The notes beneath the pieces were generated by a model. That model ran no database searches. It saw nothing but the letters and a program-made list of their open reading frames with translations, and was not told the DNA's origin. A stretch of 64,000 nucleotides of DNA from JAKANT01 sp035502095 (lineage in GTDB: Bacteria; Pseudomonadota; Gammaproteobacteria; Burkholderiales; Burkholderiaceae_F). Made by a program: the position numbers and the translations under genes. Within the stretch, counting starts at the first letter, position 1, and every line of letters starts with the position of its first letter. This document shows, in pieces, positions 16,871 through 25,844 of this stretch. The stretch lies in NCBI GenBank assembly GCA_035502095.1, contig DATJUX010000028.1, positions 91,187 through 155,186 of the forward strand, in the 5' to 3' direction.

Positions 16871-17359
16871 ATGGAAGCGATCAAGGACTTTTTCGGCAGC
16901 CTGCTGCTCAAGGAGCTGCTCAAGGGGCTCGCGCTGACCGGGCGCTACATGTTCGCGCGCAAGATCACGATCCAGTACCCGGAAGAAAAGACCCCGGCAT
17001 CGCCCCGCTTTCGCGGCTTGCACGCGCTGCGCCGCTATCCGAACGGCGAGGAACGCTGCATCGCCTGCAAGCTGTGCGAGGCCGTCTGCCCGGCGCTTGC
17101 GATCACGATCGAGTCGGAACAGCGCGCCGACGGCACGCGCCGCACGACGCGCTACGACATCGATCTCACCAAATGCATCTTCTGCGGATTCTGCGAGGAG
17201 AGTTGTCCGGTCGATTCGATCGTCGAAACGCACATCGCCGACTATCACGGCGAGAAGCGCGGCGACCTGTACTACACGAAGGAGATGCTCCTCGCCGTGG
17301 GCGACCGCTACGAGAAGGAAATCGCGGCGGCGCGCACGGCCGATGCGGCCTATCGATGA
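16871..17359 (+). CDS. nuoI: NADH-quinone oxidoreductase subunit I
   Basis: Ferredoxin-like subunit with two [4Fe-4S] clusters, N6a and N6b, linking NuoG to NuoB. The ligand sets are Cys63/66/69 with Cys73 (CIACKLCEAVCP) and Cys102/105/108 with Cys112 (CIFCGFCEESCP). The product has 162 residues, with an amphipathic N-terminus that contacts the membrane. A 72-base gap separates it from nuoJ. Confidence 0.98.
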   Translation: MEAIKDFFGSLLLKELLKGLALTGRYMFARKITIQYPEEKTPASPRFRGLHALRRYPNGEERCIACKLCEAVCPALAITIESEQRADGTRRTTRYDIDLTKCIFCGFCEESCPVDSIVETHIADYHGEKRGDLYYTKEMLLAVGDRYEKEIAAARTADAAYR

Positions 17360-17431
17360 ACAAGACGGGACCCGCGGTCGGGGTTCCGCAGGGCGCGCCG
17401 TGTCGGCGCCTGCCCGGGTGACGGGAAAAGC

Positions 17432-18064
17432 ATGGACTCGACGACATTCCTGTTCGGTATCTTCTCCGTGGTGCTGCTGTTCTCGGGCTTGCGCGTCGTG
17501 ACGGCGCGCAATCCCGTGCACGCCGTGCTGTTCCTGGTGCTCGCATTCTTCTCGGCGGCGTGCCTGTGGATGCAGCTCCAGGCCGAATTCCTCGCCATCG
17601 TGCTGGTGCTGGTGTACGTCGGCGCGGTGATGGTGCTGTTCCTCTTCGTCGTGATGATGCTCGACATCAACATCGACCGGCTGCGCCAGGGATTCTGGCG
17701 CCACCTGCCGCTGGCGATCGTGGTGGCAGTCGTCATCGCCCTGCAGCTGTGGCTGGTCCTGTCGCAGCCCGATTGGCTGGGCCAGCGGCAGCCCGGCCCG
17801 GGCATCAAGGAGGCGAACAACGTCGTCGCGCTCGGCAGGCTCACCTTCACCGCGTACGTCTATCCGCTGCAGATCGCCGGCGCGATCCTGCTGGTCGCGA
17901 TCATCTCCGCGATCGCGCTCACGCTGCGGCGGCGCAAGGACACCAAGTCGCAGGATCCCGCCCAGCAGATCAGGGTGCGGCGGGAGGAACGCGTCCGCCT
18001 GGTCCCGATGCCGGTCGATCCAGCCGGGCGCCAGGGCCGGGTCGCCGGGGCAGAGAAGAAGTAG
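17432..18064 (+). CDS. nuoJ: NADH-quinone oxidoreductase subunit J
   Basis: Membrane subunit with five predicted helices in 210 residues, including the conserved NPVHAVLFLVLAFFSAACLW and VYVGAVMVLFLFVVMML segments, the latter containing the pi-bulge helix important for coupling. The C-terminal 40 residues are charged and cytoplasmic. A GGGAAAAG ribosome site precedes the ATG. Confidence 0.97.
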   Translation: MDSTTFLFGIFSVVLLFSGLRVVTARNPVHAVLFLVLAFFSAACLWMQLQAEFLAIVLVLVYVGAVMVLFLFVVMMLDINIDRLRQGFWRHLPLAIVVAVVIALQLWLVLSQPDWLGQRQPGPGIKEANNVVALGRLTFTAYVYPLQIAGAILLVAIISAIALTLRRRKDTKSQDPAQQIRVRREERVRLVPMPVDPAGRQGRVAGAEKK

Positions 18065-18074
18065 GAGAGGAGCG

Positions 18075-18380
18075 ATGGTTTCGCTGTCGTGGTATCTCGG
18101 CGTCGGCGCGCTGCTGTTCGCGATCAGCGTCGTCGGCATCTTCCTCAACCGCAAGAACCTGATCGTGCTGTTGATGGCCATCGAGTTGATGCTGCTTGCG
18201 GTCAACATCAACTTCATCGCCTTTTCGCACTACCTGGGCGATTTCCACGGGCAGGTGTTCGTCTTCTTCATCCTTACGGTCGCGGCCGCCGAGTCGGCGA
18301 TCGGGCTGGCGATCCTGGTGGTCCTGTTCCGCAACCTGGCCACGATCAACGTCGACGAACTGGATGCGCTGAAGGGCTGA
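18075..18380 (+). CDS. nuoK: NADH-quinone oxidoreductase subunit K
   Basis: Three-helix membrane subunit, 101 residues, with the two buried glutamates used in proton transfer (one in MAIELMLLAVN, one in AAAESAIGLAILV). An AGGAG ribosome site is directly upstream. It lies between nuoJ and nuoL with 10- and 6-base gaps. Confidence 0.98.
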   Translation: MVSLSWYLGVGALLFAISVVGIFLNRKNLIVLLMAIELMLLAVNINFIAFSHYLGDFHGQVFVFFILTVAAAESAIGLAILVVLFRNLATINVDELDALKG

Positions 18381-18386
18381 CTCCGC

Positions 18387-20438
18387 ATGAACAAGCTGTA
18401 TTTGCTGATCGTGCTCGCCCCGCTCGCGGGCTCGCTCGTCGCCGGGCTGTTCGGCCGCCACGTCGGCCGTGCCGGGGCGCACTGGGTGACGATCCTCGGC
18501 GTGCTGGTGTCGACCATCGCATCGTTCTTCGTCTTCGTCAATGCGCTCGGCGGCACGACGTTCAACGGCGACGTCTACACCTGGACCATGGTCGGCGACG
18601 TGAAGCTGGCGATCGGTTTCCTGGTCGATCCGTTGACGGCGACCATGATCCTGGTGGTCTCGTTCGTCTCGCTGATGGTGCATATCTACACCATCGGCTA
18701 CATGGCCGACGACCCGGGCTACCAGCGGTTCTTCTCGTATATCTCGCTGTTCACGTTCAGCATGTTGATGCTCGTGATGAGCAACAACTTCCTGCAGCTC
18801 TTCTTCGGCTGGGAGGCGGTCGGGCTGGTTTCGTACCTGCTGATCGGCTTCTGGTGGAAGCGCCCGACGGCCATCTACGCGAGCCTCAAGGCATTCCTCG
18901 CCAATCGGGTCGGCGATTTCGGTTTCGTGCTGGGCATCGGCCTCATCTATGCGTGGTTCGGCTCGCTCGACTACGCCGCCGTGTTCAAGGCGGCGCCGCA
19001 GCTTGCCACGCAGACCATACAGATCTGGCCCGGCCAGGACTGGCTCCTGCTCAGCGTGGTCTGCATCTGCCTTTTCGTCGGGGCGATGGGAAAGAGCGCG
19101 CAATTCCCGCTGCATGTCTGGCTGCCGGACTCGATGGAAGGTCCGACCCCCATTTCCGCGCTGATCCACGCTGCCACGATGGTCACGGCCGGCATCTTCA
19201 TGGTCGCGCGCATGTCGCCGCTGTTCGAACTCTCGAGCACCGCGCTGTCGGTGGTGATGGTGATCGGGGCGATCACCGCGCTCTTCATGGGCTTCCTCGG
19301 CATGGTCCAGAACGACATCAAGCGTGTGGTCGCGTATTCGACCCTGTCGCAACTGGGCTACATGACCGTGGCGCTCGGCGCATCGGCGTACTCGGTGGCG
19401 ATCTTCCACCTGGTGACCCATGCCTTCTTCAAGGCCTTGCTGTTCCTCGCCGCGGGCTCGGTGATCATCGCCCTGCACCACGACCAGGACATCCGCAACA
19501 TGGGCGGCCTGCGTCGGTACATGCCGGTAACTTGGCTGACGTCGCTGATCGGCTCGCTGGCACTAATCGGCACCCCATTTTTCGCCGGCTTCTACTCGAA
19601 GGACAGCATCATCATCGCTGCGCATGCGGCACACGAAGCAGGGCAGGCAGGCGCCACGTTCGCCTACTACGCCGTGCTGTTCGGCGTGTTCGTGACGGCG
19701 TTCTATTCGTTCCGCATGTATTTCCTCGTCTTTCATGGCACGCCGCGCTTTGCCACCGACGACGCGCACGGACACGGCCACGCCGATGCCAAGGCCGGCG
19801 CGCATGCGCCCGGCGGTCACGACGAGCACCACGGCGGAACGCCGCAGGAGTCGCCGGCCGTGGTGACGATCCCGCTCATCCTGCTGGCGATCCCCTCGGT
19901 CGTCATCGGATTCGTCGCGATCGACACGCTCGTCTTCAGCGACTTCATGCGCACGGCGATCTTGGTCAACGAATCGGCCCATCCGGCGATGAAGGAGCTG
20001 GCCGAGGACTTCCACGGGCCGGTCGCGATGGGCCTGCATGGGTTCACGACCGCGCCGTTCTTCCTCGCGCTGGCAGGCGTGCTTCTGGCCGCGGTGTTCT
20101 ATCTCATGCGCCCGGACATCCCGGCCATGCTGGCAACCCGTTTTGCCGCGCTCTACCGCCTGCTCGCCAACAAGTACTACCTCGACGAACTCAACGAGTT
20201 CCTGTTCGCCGGGGGTGCGCGACGTCTCGGCGTGGGATTGTGGAAGGGGGGCGACGTTGGCGTCATCGACGGAGTCGCCGTCAACGGTAGCGCGCGCCTG
20301 GTTGCCTGGGTGGCAGGGGTGATCCGCTACCTGCAATCCGGGTTCATCTATCACTACGCGTTCGCGATGCTGGTCGGCGTGGCGATCGTGCTCTTCTTCT
20401 TCCTGACGCTGCCGTATTTCCTCTCTGCCGCGCACTGA
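18387..20438 (+). CDS. nuoL: NADH-quinone oxidoreductase subunit L
   Basis: Antiporter-like distal proton-pumping subunit, 683 residues with about sixteen transmembrane helices and the long lateral helix at the C-terminus. The conserved GWEAVGLVSYLLIGFW and MGKSAQFPLHVWLPDSMEGPTP motifs contain the key Glu and Lys. A histidine-rich hydrophilic loop (seven His between about residues 460 and 482) interrupts the region between helices and is longer than in E. coli. Confidence 0.97.
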   Translation: MNKLYLLIVLAPLAGSLVAGLFGRHVGRAGAHWVTILGVLVSTIASFFVFVNALGGTTFNGDVYTWTMVGDVKLAIGFLVDPLTATMILVVSFVSLMVHIYTIGYMADDPGYQRFFSYISLFTFSMLMLVMSNNFLQLFFGWEAVGLVSYLLIGFWWKRPTAIYASLKAFLANRVGDFGFVLGIGLIYAWFGSLDYAAVFKAAPQLATQTIQIWPGQDWLLLSVVCICLFVGAMGKSAQFPLHVWLPDSMEGPTPISALIHAATMVTAGIFMVARMSPLFELSSTALSVVMVIGAITALFMGFLGMVQNDIKRVVAYSTLSQLGYMTVALGASAYSVAIFHLVTHAFFKALLFLAAGSVIIALHHDQDIRNMGGLRRYMPVTWLTSLIGSLALIGTPFFAGFYSKDSIIIAAHAAHEAGQAGATFAYYAVLFGVFVTAFYSFRMYFLVFHGTPRFATDDAHGHGHADAKAGAHAPGGHDEHHGGTPQESPAVVTIPLILLAIPSVVIGFVAIDTLVFSDFMRTAILVNESAHPAMKELAEDFHGPVAMGLHGFTTAPFFLALAGVLLAAVFYLMRPDIPAMLATRFAALYRLLANKYYLDELNEFLFAGGARRLGVGLWKGGDVGVIDGVAVNGSARLVAWVAGVIRYLQSGFIYHYAFAMLVGVAIVLFFFLTLPYFLSAAH

Positions 20439-20467
20439 ACGCCGCCCACACGGGACCGACAACAAGA

Positions 20468-21961
20468 ATGCAGAACACGTTTCCCTGGCTCAGTCTGACG
20501 ATCTGGATCCCGATCCTGTTCGGCATCGTGATCCTGAGCGTCGGACGCGACCGCGCCGCGCCGCTCGTGCGCACGCTTGCGCTGGTGGGAAGCCTGCTCG
20601 GCCTGCTGGTGACCTTGCCGGTGCTGACCGGCTTCGATCCGGGCAAGGCCGGCATGCAGTTCATCGAGGATGCGGTCTGGATCGACCGCCTGAACGCGCA
20701 TTACCGGCTCGGCGTCGATGGCATCTCGATCTGGTTCGTGCTGCTGACCGCCTTCATCACGGTGGTGGTGGTGCTTGCCGGCTGGGAGGTGATCGAGGAA
20801 AAGGTCGCGCAGTACTTCGCGGCGTTCCTCGTTCTCTCGGGGTTGATGATCGGCGTGTTCACCGCCATCGACGGGCTGCTCTTCTTCATCTACTTCGAGG
20901 CGACGCTGATCCCCATGTACGTCATCATCGGGGTCTGGGGCGGGCCGAACCGGGTCTACGCGGCATTCAAGTTCTTCCTCTACACGCTCGCGGGCTCGTT
21001 GCTGATGCTGGTGGCACTGGTCTACCTGTACTACGCATCGGGCGGGACGTTCGATCTCTTCGCCTGGTACCAGCTGAAGATCCCGGCGCATGCCCAGACG
21101 CTGCTTTTCCTGGCGTTCCTCGCCGCATTCGCCGTCAAGGTGCCGATGTGGCCGGTGCACACCTGGCTGCCGGACGCGCACGTGGAGGCGCCCACCGGCG
21201 GCTCGGTCGTGCTGGCCGCCATCATGTTGAAGCTGGGTGCCTACGGCTTCCTGCGCTTTTCGCTCCCGATCGCGCCCGATGCGGCGCACAGCCTCGCCTG
21301 GCTGATCATCGCGATCTCGCTGATCGCCGTGGTCTATATCGGGTTCGTTGCGCTGGTACAGACCGACATGAAGAAGCTGGTTGCGTATTCGTCCGTGGCG
21401 CACATGGGCTTCGTCACGCTCGGGTTCTTCATCTTCAGCCAGGCGGGCCTCGAGGGCGGCATCGTGCAGATGATCTCGCACGGATTCGTCTCCGGCGCGA
21501 TGTTCCTCTGCATCGGCGTGATGTACGACCGCATGCACTCGCGCAACATCGCCGACTACGGCGGCGTCGTCAACACGATGCCGAAGTTCGCGTCGTTCAT
21601 GATGCTGTTCGCGATGGCCAACTGCGGCCTGCCGGCCACCAGCGGGTTCGTCGGCGAGTTCATGGTCATCCTGGGGGCGATCAAGTACAACTTCTGGATC
21701 GGCGCCGTCGCCGCGACGACGATGATCCTCGGCGCCGCCTATTCGCTCTGGATGTACAAGCGCGTCATCTTCGGTGAGATCGGCAACAGCCGCGTGGCCG
21801 CGTTGTCGGACATCGGGACGCGCGAGTTCGTGGTGCTCGGCCTGGTCGCGGTTGGCGTACTGTGGATGGGAATCTACCCGAAGCCGTTCACGGATCTGAT
21901 GCATGCGTCGGTCGCGCAGCTGCTGCAGCATGTGGCGCAGAGCAAGTTGCCGGTGCAATAG
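20468..21961 (+). CDS. nuoM: NADH-quinone oxidoreductase subunit M
   Basis: Second antiporter-like proton-pumping subunit, 497 residues with about fourteen helices. Motifs include YFEATLIPMYVIIGVWGG with the essential Glu and KVPMWPVHTWLPDAHVEAPT with the essential Lys. It lies 29 bases after nuoL and 12 bases before nuoN. Confidence 0.97.
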   Translation: MQNTFPWLSLTIWIPILFGIVILSVGRDRAAPLVRTLALVGSLLGLLVTLPVLTGFDPGKAGMQFIEDAVWIDRLNAHYRLGVDGISIWFVLLTAFITVVVVLAGWEVIEEKVAQYFAAFLVLSGLMIGVFTAIDGLLFFIYFEATLIPMYVIIGVWGGPNRVYAAFKFFLYTLAGSLLMLVALVYLYYASGGTFDLFAWYQLKIPAHAQTLLFLAFLAAFAVKVPMWPVHTWLPDAHVEAPTGGSVVLAAIMLKLGAYGFLRFSLPIAPDAAHSLAWLIIAISLIAVVYIGFVALVQTDMKKLVAYSSVAHMGFVTLGFFIFSQAGLEGGIVQMISHGFVSGAMFLCIGVMYDRMHSRNIADYGGVVNTMPKFASFMMLFAMANCGLPATSGFVGEFMVILGAIKYNFWIGAVAATTMILGAAYSLWMYKRVIFGEIGNSRVAALSDIGTREFVVLGLVAVGVLWMGIYPKPFTDLMHASVAQLLQHVAQSKLPVQ

Positions 21962-21973
21962 GCGGAACGAGCC

Positions 21974-23461
21974 ATGGAACCGATGAATGCTGCCGCCGCC
22001 GCTCCAGAGATCGCCCTGCTGACGGGAGCGCTGGTGGTTCTCGTCGCCGACACCTTCATCAGCGACCGCCAACGCAACATCACGTATGCGCTCGCCATCA
22101 CGGTGCTCGCCGTGGTCGCGGGCATCTGCGGCTCGTACCTGGCCGACGAGGCGGTCGTGTACGCCTTCGGCGGCATGTACGTCGCCGACTCGATGACGCA
22201 CCTGCTCAAGCTGGTCGGATGCCTGCTCACTGCGCTGATGCTGGTGTACGCGCAGGGCTACGCGCGCGATCGCGCCATCTGGAAGGGCGAGCTGTTCTCG
22301 CTGTCGCTGTTCGTGCTGCTCGGCGTGCTGGTGATGATCTCGGCCAACAACCTGTTGGTCATCTACCTCGGCCTCGAGTTGCAGTCGCTGGCGCTCTACT
22401 CGCTGATCGCCCTGCGGCGCGATGACCCGAAGGCGACCGAGGCGGCGATGAAATACTTCGTGCTCGGCGCGCTCGCATCCGGCTTCCTGCTGTACGGCAT
22501 GTCGATGCTGTACGGCGCTGCCGGCACGCTCGACATCAACGAACTCGCGCGCCAGGTGGGCAATGCGAGGATGGCCAATCGGCCGGCGCTGGTGCTCGGC
22601 ACGGTATTCATCGTGGCCGGGCTCGGCTTCAAGCTGGCCGCGGTGCCATTCCACATGTGGGTGCCCGACGTTTACGAGGGTGCGCCCACGCCGGTCGCGG
22701 TCTTCGTCAGTTCGGCCCCGAAGCTCGCCGGATTCGCGATCGCCTATCGGCTCCTGGTCGAAGGCCTGCTGCCCCTGGCGGTCGACTGGCAGCAGATGCT
22801 CGTGGTGCTCGCGGTCGGTTCGCTGATCATCGGCAACATCACGGCGATCGCACAGACCAATCTCAAGCGGATGCTGGCGTACTCGACGATCGCGCAGATG
22901 GGCTTCATGCTGCTCGCGATGTTGTCGGGTGTCGTGGGCGGCAACGTGGCGAGCACCGCCAACGCCTACTCCGCGGCGTTGTTTTACGTCATCACCTACG
23001 CGCTGACGACGCTCGGCACCTTCGGCATCATCATGCTGCTCGCGCGGCAGGGCTTCGAGGCCGAGTTGATCACCGACCTGCGCGGCCTGAACAAGCGCAG
23101 TCCGTGGTTTGCATTCGTCATGCTGATCCTGATGTTCTCGCTGGCCGGCGTTCCCCCCACGGTCGGGTTCTACGCCAAGCTGCTCGTGCTGCAGGCGTTG
23201 CTTGGCAATGGACTGACCACGGGCATGGTCTGGCTGGCGGTGGTGGCCGTGCTCCTGTCGCTGGTCGGCGCGTTCTACTACGTGCGCGTGGTGCGCATGA
23301 TGTATTTCGACGAGCCCGCCGACCTGACGCCGATCGTTGCGACACAGGACATGCGCATCGCGTTGTCCTTCAACGGCGTCTCGGTGCTGGTGCTCGGCAT
23401 CGTGCCGCAATACCTGCTCGCGTTGTGTGCCAGCGCGATGATCAAGGCTCTCGGCGGCTGA
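21974..23461 (+). CDS. nuoN: NADH-quinone oxidoreductase subunit N
   Basis: Third antiporter-like subunit and last gene of the complex I operon, 495 residues. It has the LGLELQSLALYSLIAL and KLAAVPFHMWVPDVYEGAPT segments expected for NuoN. Start is the ATG giving MEPMNAAAAAPEIALL; the internal Met4 is an alternative. The operon thus contains all of nuoA to nuoN in order, with no inserted accessory genes. Confidence 0.97.
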   Translation: MEPMNAAAAAPEIALLTGALVVLVADTFISDRQRNITYALAITVLAVVAGICGSYLADEAVVYAFGGMYVADSMTHLLKLVGCLLTALMLVYAQGYARDRAIWKGELFSLSLFVLLGVLVMISANNLLVIYLGLELQSLALYSLIALRRDDPKATEAAMKYFVLGALASGFLLYGMSMLYGAAGTLDINELARQVGNARMANRPALVLGTVFIVAGLGFKLAAVPFHMWVPDVYEGAPTPVAVFVSSAPKLAGFAIAYRLLVEGLLPLAVDWQQMLVVLAVGSLIIGNITAIAQTNLKRMLAYSTIAQMGFMLLAMLSGVVGGNVASTANAYSAALFYVITYALTTLGTFGIIMLLARQGFEAELITDLRGLNKRSPWFAFVMLILMFSLAGVPPTVGFYAKLLVLQALLGNGLTTGMVWLAVVAVLLSLVGAFYYVRVVRMMYFDEPADLTPIVATQDMRIALSFNGVSVLVLGIVPQYLLALCASAMIKALGG

Positions 23462-23480
23462 GGCGCGGGCGGTCGGCCGC

Positions 23481-24050
23481 ATGGCGAGCGACACGGACGA
23501 TCGGCTGCACGAAGAACTGCTCGCGTCCCGACTGGCTTTCGAGGGCACGTTCCTGCGCCTCTACCAGGACACGGTGCGTGCAGCGGACGGCCACGTCGGC
23601 GTGCGCGAATACGTACGCCACCCCGGTGCGGTGACGGTGGTCGCACTGCTCGACGATGGACAGATCCTCCTCGAGCGGCAGTACCGGCATCCCCTGCGGC
23701 GCACGATGATCGAGATTCCGGCTGGAAAGATCGACCCTGGCGAGGCGCCGCTTGCTTGCGCGCAGCGCGAATTGCTCGAGGAGACGGGCTATTCGGCCGC
23801 CGAATGGTTCCATCTTGGCGGCTTCCACAATGCGTTCGGTTACAGCGACGAGAAAATCGAGGTCTTCGTTGCGCAGGGGCTGAAGCCGGCGCGGGCGGCG
23901 CAGGACGCCGGCGAGGTGATCGAGGTGTTCTCCGCTCCGTGGCAGGACGTCGCGGCGTGGATCCGCGAGGGCTCGGTCACGGACGTCAAGACGATCATCG
24001 GCATCGCCTGGCTGCAGCAGTGGCTCGACGGCCGCTGGCCCCCGCGATAG
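23481..24050 (+). CDS. Nudix hydrolase, ADP-ribose pyrophosphatase-like
   Basis: Expected to hydrolyse ADP-ribose or a related nucleoside diphosphate sugar to AMP and a phosphate ester. The Nudix box is complete (GKIDPGEAPLACAQRELLEE followed by TGY) near residues 82-104 within 189 residues. The ahead-of-box EYVRHPGAV and LERQYRHPLRRTMIEIPAG segments match the NudF/ADPRase subgroup. It follows nuoN by 19 bases on the same strand and may be the last cistron of that transcript. Exact substrate cannot be told from sequence. Confidence 0.85.
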   Translation: MASDTDDRLHEELLASRLAFEGTFLRLYQDTVRAADGHVGVREYVRHPGAVTVVALLDDGQILLERQYRHPLRRTMIEIPAGKIDPGEAPLACAQRELLEETGYSAAEWFHLGGFHNAFGYSDEKIEVFVAQGLKPARAAQDAGEVIEVFSAPWQDVAAWIREGSVTDVKTIIGIAWLQQWLDGRWPPR

Positions 24051-24057
24051 CGGCCCG

Positions 24058-25710
24058 CTACATGTTCGGGTAGTTCGGCCCGCCACCCCCCTCCGGCACG
24101 ACCCAGACGATGTTCTGGGTCGGATCCTTGATGTCGCAGGTCTTGCAGTGGACGCAGTTCTGGAAATTGATCTGCAACCGGTCCGCGCCGCTCTCGGTCT
24201 TGACGAACTCGTACACGCCGGCCGGGCAGTAGCGCTGTTCCGGACCCGCGTAGCGCACCAGGTTGACGGCGACGGGAACGCTGGCGTCCTTCAACGTCAG
24301 GTGCGCCGGCTGGTTTTCCTCGTGATTCGTGTTCGACAGGAACACCGACGAGAGCCGGTCGAACGTCAGCTTGCCATCCGGCTTCGGGTAGGTGATCGGG
24401 GCGCACTCCGCAGCGGGCTTGAGCTTGGCGTAGTCGGGCGTGGAACGATGCAAGGTCCAGGGCGCGCGGCCGCGCAGCAACACCTGGTCGATGCCGAACA
24501 TCAGCGTCCCCGCGTACAGGCCCTTGTCCATCCAGGCCTTGAAGTTGCGTGTCGAATGCAGCTCGTCGTTGAGCCACGATGATTCGAACGCGGCCGGGTA
24601 CGTTGCCAGCTCGTCGTGGCTGCGCTCGGCGGCGATGGCGTCGAACGCCGCGTCGGCCGCCAGCATCCCGGTCTTGATCGCCGCATGCGAGCCCTTGATG
24701 CGCGCGGCATTGAGGAAGCCTGCATCGCATCCGATCAGCGCACCGCCCGGGAACACGAGCTTCGGCAGGCTCTGCAACCCGCCGGCCGTGATCGCACGCG
24801 CACCGTACGCGACCCGCTTGCCGCCCTCGAGAAAGGCGCGGATGACCGGATGGGTCTTGTAGCGCTGAAACTCCTCGAACGGCGACAGGTAGGGATTCGA
24901 ATATCCGAGGCCGACCACGAAGCCGACCGCGACCTGGTTGTTCTCCATGTGATAGAGGAACGAGCCGCCGTAGGTCGCGGCGTCGAGAGGCCAGCCGGCG
25001 GTGTGCACCACGAGCCCGGGCTTGTGGACCTTCGGATCGACGTCCCAAAGCTCCTTCAGGCCGATTCCATAGGCTTGCGGGTCGCGCCCATCGTCGAGCT
25101 TGAAGCGGGCGATCAACTGCCGCCCGAGGTGGCCGCGCGAGCCTTCGGCGAACAGGGTGTATTTGCCGAGCAGCTCGACGCCTGGCTGGAAATTCTCGGT
25201 CGGCTTGCCATCCTTGCCGATTCCCATGTTGCCGGTCGCCACGCCTTGGACCGCGCCGCGATCGTCGTAGAGGACTTCGGCGGCGGCGAAGCCGGGAAAG
25301 ATCTCGACGCCGAGTTCCTCGGCGCGCTGGCCGAGCCAGCGCACCACGCTGCCGAGACTGACGACGTAGTTGCCGTGATTGACGAAGCACGCCGGCAGCA
25401 GCCAGTTCGGCGTGCGCAGCCCGCCGGTGCCGGTGAGGAAATAGAACCGGTCCTCGCTCACGGCGACATCGAGCGGGGCGCCACGCTCCTTCCAGTCCGG
25501 GAACAACTCGGTCAGCGCGCGCGGGTCGATCACCGCCCCGGAGAGGATATGCGCGCCGATTTCCGATCCCTTTTCCACGACACAGACGCCGACCTCGCGC
25601 CCGCGCTCCGTGGCCAGCTGCTTGAGCCGGATCGACGCCGCGAGCCCGGCCGGACCGCCACCGACGATGACGACGTCGTACTGCATCGATTCGCGTTCGA
25701 CCTGCGCCAT
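24058..25710 (-). CDS. Electron transfer flavoprotein-ubiquinone oxidoreductase
   Basis: Passes electrons from ETF (fatty-acid and amino-acid dehydrogenases) to ubiquinone. In the 550-residue product the FAD-binding GGGPAGLAASIRLKQL motif starts near residue 17. The C-terminal [4Fe-4S] ligands are Cys495, Cys519, Cys522 and Cys525 (CVHCKTCDIKDP), spaced as in the mitochondrial enzyme. The chosen ATG has a GGGAGA ribosome site; a longer frame upstream lacks support. It converges on the Nudix gene with a 7-base gap and is divergent from the SDR gene. The usual etfAB partner genes are not in the window. Confidence 0.95.
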   Translation of the reverse strand: MAQVERESMQYDVVIVGGGPAGLAASIRLKQLATERGREVGVCVVEKGSEIGAHILSGAVIDPRALTELFPDWKERGAPLDVAVSEDRFYFLTGTGGLRTPNWLLPACFVNHGNYVVSLGSVVRWLGQRAEELGVEIFPGFAAAEVLYDDRGAVQGVATGNMGIGKDGKPTENFQPGVELLGKYTLFAEGSRGHLGRQLIARFKLDDGRDPQAYGIGLKELWDVDPKVHKPGLVVHTAGWPLDAATYGGSFLYHMENNQVAVGFVVGLGYSNPYLSPFEEFQRYKTHPVIRAFLEGGKRVAYGARAITAGGLQSLPKLVFPGGALIGCDAGFLNAARIKGSHAAIKTGMLAADAAFDAIAAERSHDELATYPAAFESSWLNDELHSTRNFKAWMDKGLYAGTLMFGIDQVLLRGRAPWTLHRSTPDYAKLKPAAECAPITYPKPDGKLTFDRLSSVFLSNTNHEENQPAHLTLKDASVPVAVNLVRYAGPEQRYCPAGVYEFVKTESGADRLQINFQNCVHCKTCDIKDPTQNIVWVVPEGGGGPNYPNM

Positions 25711-25786
25711 TCGCGTCTCCCGTTTCGTTCTCGTTCTGGCCGACACCCGCCCCGGCCGCGCCACACCGACGCAGCGCGGGACAGCG

Positions 25787-25792
25787 ATTCTA
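25787..25792 (-). promoter_or_regulatory. Candidate -10 box for the ETF-QO gene
   Basis: TAGAAT read on the minus strand, 77 bases upstream of the ETF-QO ATG, in the 134-base divergent gap to the SDR gene. The surrounding 13-mer ATTCTAGTGTGCG (25787-25799) also occurs at 39613-39625 in another divergent gap. No clear -35 was found. Confidence 0.35.
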
Positions 25793-25844
25793 GTGTGCGA
25801 TCATCGCGCCGCCGCTGTTGATGCATACAGGGGAAGGGAAGCCG

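Noticed and set aside
17356..17421. 21-codon frame starting in the nuoI stop (ATGA), MNKTGPAVG
   Set aside because: The coupling geometry is suggestive, but the peptide has no recognisable feature, and short frames of this kind are common by chance in GC-rich spacers.
20354..23548. Open frame of over 1000 codons antisense to nuoM and nuoN
   Set aside because: Composition is dominated by Arg, His, Gln and Asp as expected for the complement of GC-rich membrane-protein genes; no domain is visible.
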